Shown: one piece after another, positions 59,066 through 64,000 of the stretch
How positions within the stretch are numbered: position 1 is the first letter of the stretch
Layout of the letters: the number at the start of each line of letters is the position of its first letter
The notes under the pieces: model-generated
Databases searched by the model: none
What the model saw: only the letters and a program-made list of their open reading frames with translations
Told to the model about the DNA's origin: nothing
Position numbers and translations under genes: made by a program
Assembly (NCBI GenBank): GCA_902806575.1
Contig: CADCXD010000004.1
Span: forward strand, 868,001 to 932,000
Reading direction: 5' to 3'
Origin: Jackrogersella multiformis
Taxonomy: Eukaryota > Ascomycota > Sordariomycetes > Xylariales > Hypoxylaceae
DNA: 64,000 nucleotides

Positions 59066-60488
59066 TGCGGATATGTTATCTTATATTTATATCGAGAATA
59101 TTCCGCCTATTGTGTCAATGAACACCTAATCATTGTTTTTGTTAATGCGATGTAGTTGGAGGACAGGAGGTGATTGGGCAGAGATTTCGGGACTAGCCAA
59201 TAGGTGTGGAACCTACTAGTAAAAAGCACCCCCCTTAATTCGAAGAGATTATCCAGAAAGTGCGACTTTGCCATGGCCACGGATGGCCGATCCGGATACC
59301 GCGCTTGCAGCTTGGGCTGGGACGCTTAACCCGATATATTTTAGCCACCAACTTACCTGTATAATACACCAGGAGAGAGCCCACCTATTAGTGAATTCAG
59401 GTTCGATTCCTGATGCGCTATTGGTATCTCGCTGGTAGCTCAATTAATACTAGCGGTCCGCTTTATTAGGCACACCCCATTCATGTGATTCCTAGATATA
59501 GTTAATATTGCTTAATTAATATTCAGTTTATCTGCGTGCGCTATATGAGTTATTTATGTAGGTAAATATGGCTTCATAAAGGTGATTAAAAAGGTGCCTT
59601 ACTAGTTGCTATAATAGCTACCTTAGTATTCACAAACCCTTTGAAATTGCATAATGTGATACTGCATAACCGCATAAAATGACTTTACAAGGTTTATTAG
59701 GCTATTAACACCTCTAGTTTCAATCCCCCTTATAAGTAAATAGGGGTAACGGTAAATATTATGACCTCTCCTTCCCATTCGCCGTGTTGATTTAAACCTG
59801 ATACTTAATGAATTGGATATATAATTTATTATTATGCTGCCATAACCCGCCTTATATATAATACTTGGTTAATACTTATATTTTTTCTTGCCTCGACTCA
59901 GGGGTGTAAAATAGGGGTAATGCACATCCATCCTAAGCTTAGGATATTAAGGGTGGAAATGAACACAGGCCCCAATAAGCTACCTCTGAAAACAAGTGAC
60001 GGTGGGAAATATTTAGCCATACGAAAAGAATAACTTTTCACGTATTTCCCGTCGATGAAATGGATATTGGTAAAGTCTTGCTGTCGCGGACTGATATAGT
60101 AACGCTATCTTAGGATTTTACCTACATGTTAAACTCGTATTAATTGGCGAGTAGGTATGTTAGATCACGATTTAGGTCTACATTATTCGGAGAAATCCCG
60201 AATATGTGATCAATGATGCTCATAGAGTAAACACTGTGTAGCTTGAGCATACCTTTGGGCTTCGCTACCTAGGCAAAATGCAGGGAATATTTTACAAACC
60301 TTAATTCATACATTAACTACATCTGAACTCACATACGCACTCTAGCAAGCCGTGGTTGATAAATATCCTTCTACTTAATTATCAACTACCCATTAGGCAA
60401 ACATTCCTATTATATTTTATGCACAATTTATATAAGATACCGCAGTAAACCTGCCATCTCCAAGTAGAACAAATTGCCGGAGCGTGGT
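59066..60488. other. AT-rich intergenic region with an orphan tRNA-like T-arm
   Basis: About 1.4 kb, very AT-rich after 59470. At 59397-59413 a perfect tRNA T-arm (5-bp stem, loop TTCGATT) is visible, but no acceptor or anticodon arms can be built around it. No gene is recognised. Confidence 0.5.
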
Positions 60489-61193
60489 TTAACGGTATTT
60501 GTCCTGAAGGGCGTCGAATGCATGGAATAGGGTCGGGAAAAAGCCAACTTCTATTTTCAGTGGATTGTCAACGTGTTGCACCCACTGGAGTTCATTCCAG
60601 AGGCAACTGGTGGGTAATCCATGGCGTCTGCGCCAGGAAAATGCATTGATCTCAAATACATCTTTCCGGAAGAGAACCGTCACTCGTTCGACAGACCCAG
60701 CTTGTCGTAAAGCTAGCTGTAGATACCACGGTAACTCTGGATAGGTATTCATGGCCAGATTCGACCATAGCGTCACCCTCTTTAAGTACTGGGTGTTGGT
60801 GCCGATTTCGTGTATCCAGTTTCGGAAGGTCTGTAGGTTGTGATAGGGGTCGATCACTATCATATTGGCGGAAAAGAGCACTGGAGTTGCCTGGGCGTGG
60901 ATCTGTTTGCATGTTTCCAATAGGGCAGTACATGGAGGTGGTTTCTCTTGGACACGGGCTGTAGGTAGCTGGAGAAGTGTATTCATTTTGCCCACAATAT
61001 GACCTGATCCGAATTTGGATTGCTCCTTGGTAAATTCGAATAGTGTCTCATCCAATTCTGGGCCGATAGCGATCTGGTGCGGACTCCAAATCGGGATTGG
61101 CGCGTTTTTCTTCAGCACGAGCCTATAGATCATGAGGCTGATCTCTATAGGCAGCGTGAAACATAGAGGATTTGGGTTCACTATATCTGCCAT
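60489..61193 (-). CDS. 2EXR/F-box-like hypothetical protein, 234 aa
   Basis: Single exon from ATG 61193. The N-terminus CFTLPIEISLMIYRLVL shows the L-P-x-E-I-x-x-x-I-Y pattern of the 2EXR/F-box-like family. Further on: LLETCKQIHAQATPVLFSAN, typical of the family's C-Q-x-I/V-x-x-x-A segment (a residue pair before the variable part), and NWIHEIGTNTQYLKRVTLW. It is shorter than usual for 2EXR proteins, but the frame is clean. Role unknown. Confidence 0.75.
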   Translation of the reverse strand: MADIVNPNPLCFTLPIEISLMIYRLVLKKNAPIPIWSPHQIAIGPELDETLFEFTKEQSKFGSGHIVGKMNTLLQLPTARVQEKPPPCTALLETCKQIHAQATPVLFSANMIVIDPYHNLQTFRNWIHEIGTNTQYLKRVTLWSNLAMNTYPELPWYLQLALRQAGSVERVTVLFRKDVFEINAFSWRRRHGLPTSCLWNELQWVQHVDNPLKIEVGFFPTLFHAFDALQDKYR

Positions 61194-62318
61194 GATAGGA
61201 TGATAAATTGAAGCTTATTGAACCAATGATGAGTCTGCCCAACTAGGTAACCTAGGTCAATCAGATGGATATTTTAATTGAGTAAGTGGGCAAGAAATGT
61301 CTTTTGAGTAAGCTCCAGTGTACAGAACATATTGAATAAAGGTGGGTTAACGCGGACACCTATTTATAATATAAGAAGCTGCTCTTTCAAAATGTCAAAG
61401 GAATATAACCTATATATCAGTGCTACTCCCTTATTAACTTCTACACTTAAATAGTTCTAAAGTTAGTTTGCACTGGATACAAAGTGTCACTAAATGTGCC
61501 ACATATGTGCCATTGGTATGTTTAACTTCTTCCACCGAAGTCTCAAATACCTACCTAGGTACCTAGGGGTAAGTAAAAATGGCACTTGACTTTAGGTTCA
61601 CGTCCTAGACGCCTCTTTGCTACTTGTGAAGGACATATATGCATGTATTTCCCGGTCTATTTTCGTTACTGCCATTATCTCGATTCTTCTCTTATACTTG
61701 TACATTTAGTCTTGGCTAAATCACATAAGCTGTGAGGATAAATAGGAAATATATATGACGATCATGCACCGAATGGCGAAAAAAATCTGCGTTGTCAACT
61801 TAGGTTTGCTAATAAATCTGGAGATAAACAAGAAAGAAAATATTTGGGATATTTATTTATAGAGCGGGTTTAATGATATGAAGATATTCACATGGATTCA
61901 GTCATATTGGTAGTAGGTACGTACCAAGGTGACAGAATAGGTAGGTACCTAGGTACCTATGCCAGATGATCGACATTACGACATTGAGGCTGAAACCCCA
62001 CATAATGTTTGGCAAGCACGAACCTATGCTTTACCCTAAGGCAGCTAGCTACGGTACCTAACATAGCACTGTAAGTGCCTAGGGTTGACAGAATTAGCGT
62101 GGGGTAATGGCGGGGCACAGAACCTACACACACTATGGTACCAGCTAACTTAACTAATGCTCCCAGCTTTTAATTATTTTCGTCAAACTTAACTTAAACT
62201 ATATCTCGGGGCGCAAGCCAAAAGTTAACAACCAACTTTCATTTCTTAACTTTCCTTTCTTCACAACACACCAAAAAGTTTTTTTTATTAAACCATAACC
62301 CAAAAAAACCTTGACGTG
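61194..62318. other. Divergent promoter region
   Basis: About 1.1 kb between the 2EXR gene (minus) and the DUF647 gene (plus). TACCTAGGTACCTAGG-type clusters occur at 61551-61568 and 61937-61957; an A/T-rich leader precedes the next ATG. No gene is recognised. Confidence 0.55.
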
Positions 62319-63710
62319 ATGGAGGACCATCAATCTGACCATCAACCTGAAGACCTCGACCGAGGCAGTATCGATGGTAGAGACATCGAGGAGAAGGCCC
62401 CCGAAGACCTGATTCAACCTTACAAGTTCCCGGTTCTGAAGCTTCTCCATGCCTTTGATGGCTCTCACAACATGGCGTCCTACGACAATGATGGCAAGCC
62501 TGTGACGCGTAAGACCTTCCACAGCTACTTTGGTGAGCTGATGGACGTCTTTCTCCCGGTCGGATACCCTGATACTGTGACGCCCGACTACACGCCTTAC
62601 CAGATCTACGTATGTTGCTACACTCCTACCTAGTCCCCACGTGATTTCTTATATGTTTGCTTACTTACACCTATTTTTTTTCAGGATTCTCTCCAGGCGT
62701 TCTCCAGCACTATCGCTGGATTGCTGTCGTCCCGAGCAGTCCTCCAGGGCTTCGGTGTTGGCGACTCGGCCTCTTCGGCAACCGCAGCTGTCCTTCTCAC
62801 GGTGCTGCAGGAGTCGACCGGCAGACTCGCCACGATCGTCTTTGCCCACCAATGTGGCCAGGCCATCCAGGCGGAGTGTAAGTTCTATCGATTCTTGGCC
62901 GATATCGTGAATGACGCGGCTCTGTTTCTCGATATCTTTGCCCCGGCGCTGCCAACTTACCCCAAGATCCTGGCCCTCTGTGCGGCCGGCATCCTGCGTG
63001 CTCTCTGCGGCGTCTCTGGTGGAGCTGCCAAGGCCGAGCTCAGTGCTCACTTCGCCAAGAACGGCAACTTGGCCGAGCTCAACGCCAAGGATGGCAGCCA
63101 GGAGACCGTCATCAGCCTCCTGGGCATGCTGGTCGGGAGTCTGCTCCTCCAGTATGTGCACAGCAAGGAGGCGGTCTTGTCCTGGATGATCGTCCTTGTC
63201 AGCATTCACCTATCTACCAACTACCAGGCGGTCCGCTCAGTGCAGATGCGTACGCTCAATCAGCAACGATTCAGTATCGTCCTGCGAGAGTTATTTGCTG
63301 GAAGCTCCGAAGTCATCACCCCGGAACAGGTTGCAGCCAAGGAGAGCATTCTGTGGTGGTCTCGTAAGGACATCTCGAATGCCGGCATCTCACTTGCAAA
63401 CAGACTCCCTCGACTGAACGAGATCCCGACCGAGCAACTTTATGAGTTCGACGATGCTCAGTACGTCATCGTCTACACGGGCAAGGGAAACCAGACGATC
63501 TGGATGAAAGAAGAAGCAGAGGAGTGGCAAGTCGCACAAGCGTATTTCGAAGCCTACGAACGACTATTGTGGGGCAGTGCCACGCGCTGCGACTTCGAGG
63601 ACCCGATGTGGTCTCGTTTCATCGATGCTGGTTGGGACCTACAGACCAACGCTCTCGAGACGGGCTCACGTATTCGCATCGTCGTGGGCAAGGTACATGA
63701 CAATTTTTAG
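62319..63710 (+). CDS. DUF647 / Root UVB Sensitive (RUS) family protein, 438 aa
   Basis: Member of the RUS family, membrane-associated proteins implicated in plants in UV-B sensing and vitamin B6 (transaminase) homoeostasis; the fungal role is unknown. Exons: 62319-62609 and 62685-63710; the intron runs GTATGT to TTTTTCAG. Seen in the family order: FLPVGYPDTVTPDYTPYQIYDSLQAF, VLQGFGVGDSASSATAAVLLTVL, TGRLATIVFAH, CKFYRFLADIVNDAALFLDI, LCGVSGGAAKAELSAHF and NLAELNAKDGSQETVISLLGMLVG, ending with a soluble C-terminal domain (WWSRKDISNAGISLANRLP). Complete. The start ATG at 62319 follows a non-ATG in-frame codon. Confidence 0.88.
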
Positions 63711-64000
63711 TTCTCGATCGCAGAACCATGGAGGGAGGGAAGGGATTGGCAGGAAATAGGTGAATGGTTCTCTTTGCCAGGGGAGTATTAAGGCGTCATG
63801 GAAAACCGGCCTGAATTGCACTATACCCCATGAATTTCGCGATGATTTCCGGGCCATAAGCCCCAAGGGTTAGATTCGACAAATGACAATTGATTTTTCA
63901 CAGCACGATGCACGCGTGAAGCCGTAGTTAATGAATGGGGATCCCTCTATACCTATGCCGTATATATACCAAACCAAACGCCATGCTATAACGAGTACCA
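63711..64000. other. 3' flank of the DUF647 gene
   Basis: About 290 bp, nothing recognised; the window ends here. Confidence 0.5.

Noticed and set aside
59397..59413. tRNA gene
   Set aside because: Only the T-arm is intact; no acceptor stem, D-arm or anticodon arm can be folded around it, so no tRNA gene is called.

Overview
This is nuclear DNA of a filamentous ascomycete (Pezizomycotina, most likely Sordariomycetes). Genes are mostly single-copy with short GT-AG introns (about 48-131 nt, one of 287 nt). The recognisable set is fungal: the DASH subunit Dad1, a Rho4-type GTPase, 2EXR/F-box-like proteins, a 14-helix drug-efflux-type MFS protein, a P450 and a GH72-like protein. Coding exons are GC-richer than the AT-rich intergenic DNA, which is peppered with the palindrome TACCTAGGTA and its variants. 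There are no operons, ribosome binding sites or CRISPR arrays. The class assignment is an inference from overall style, not from a marker gene.

Layout. 1-9.3 kb: 3' part of an aldehyde dehydrogenase, then two coiled-coil proteins separated by about 4 kb without genes. 9.3-12.9 kb: AT-rich, repeat-like DNA with a possible LTR relic. 12.9-17.5 kb: a P450 and an MFS transporter side by side, each carrying one inactivating lesion (a frameshift and an in-frame stop). 18.4-25 kb: a nucleotidyltransferase-like protein, a 2EXR protein, an APH/EcKinase-like kinase, a small inverted-repeat element and a short-chain dehydrogenase. 25.7-43 kb: a housekeeping block with UPF3, a PPG1-type phosphatase, DAD1, RHO4, elongin C, the lariat debranching enzyme DBR1, a GH72-like protein lacking both catalytic glutamates, and ZPR1. 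43.4-47.8 kb: an RNase P/MRP Rpr2-type subunit, a Gfo/Idh/MocA oxidoreductase and a small secreted protein. 47.8-51.6 kb: a gene-poor stretch hiding a decayed gene (about 50160-50982, minus strand). 51.6-64 kb: an ochratoxinase-like amidohydrolase, a Cys/His protein, two further 2EXR/F-box-like genes, a two-RRM protein and a DUF647/RUS-family protein.

How the genes fit together. The housekeeping block serves RNA metabolism (UPF3 in nonsense-mediated decay, DBR1 in intron lariat turnover, the Rpr2-type subunit in tRNA/rRNA processing, the RRM protein), cell division and polarity (DAD1, RHO4), and signalling or protein turnover (PPG1, elongin C, ZPR1). The accessory parts (P450 plus MFS, SDR, kinase-like, amidohydrolase, secreted protein) look like secondary or detoxification metabolism and sit beside AT-rich, partly decayed DNA. 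The most notable observations are the GH72 pseudoenzyme, the co-decaying P450/MFS pair, the unannotated pseudogene near 50.5 kb, and the inverted-repeat element whose arms differ mainly by RIP-like transitions. All exon boundaries were read by eye from splice signals and reading-frame continuity.
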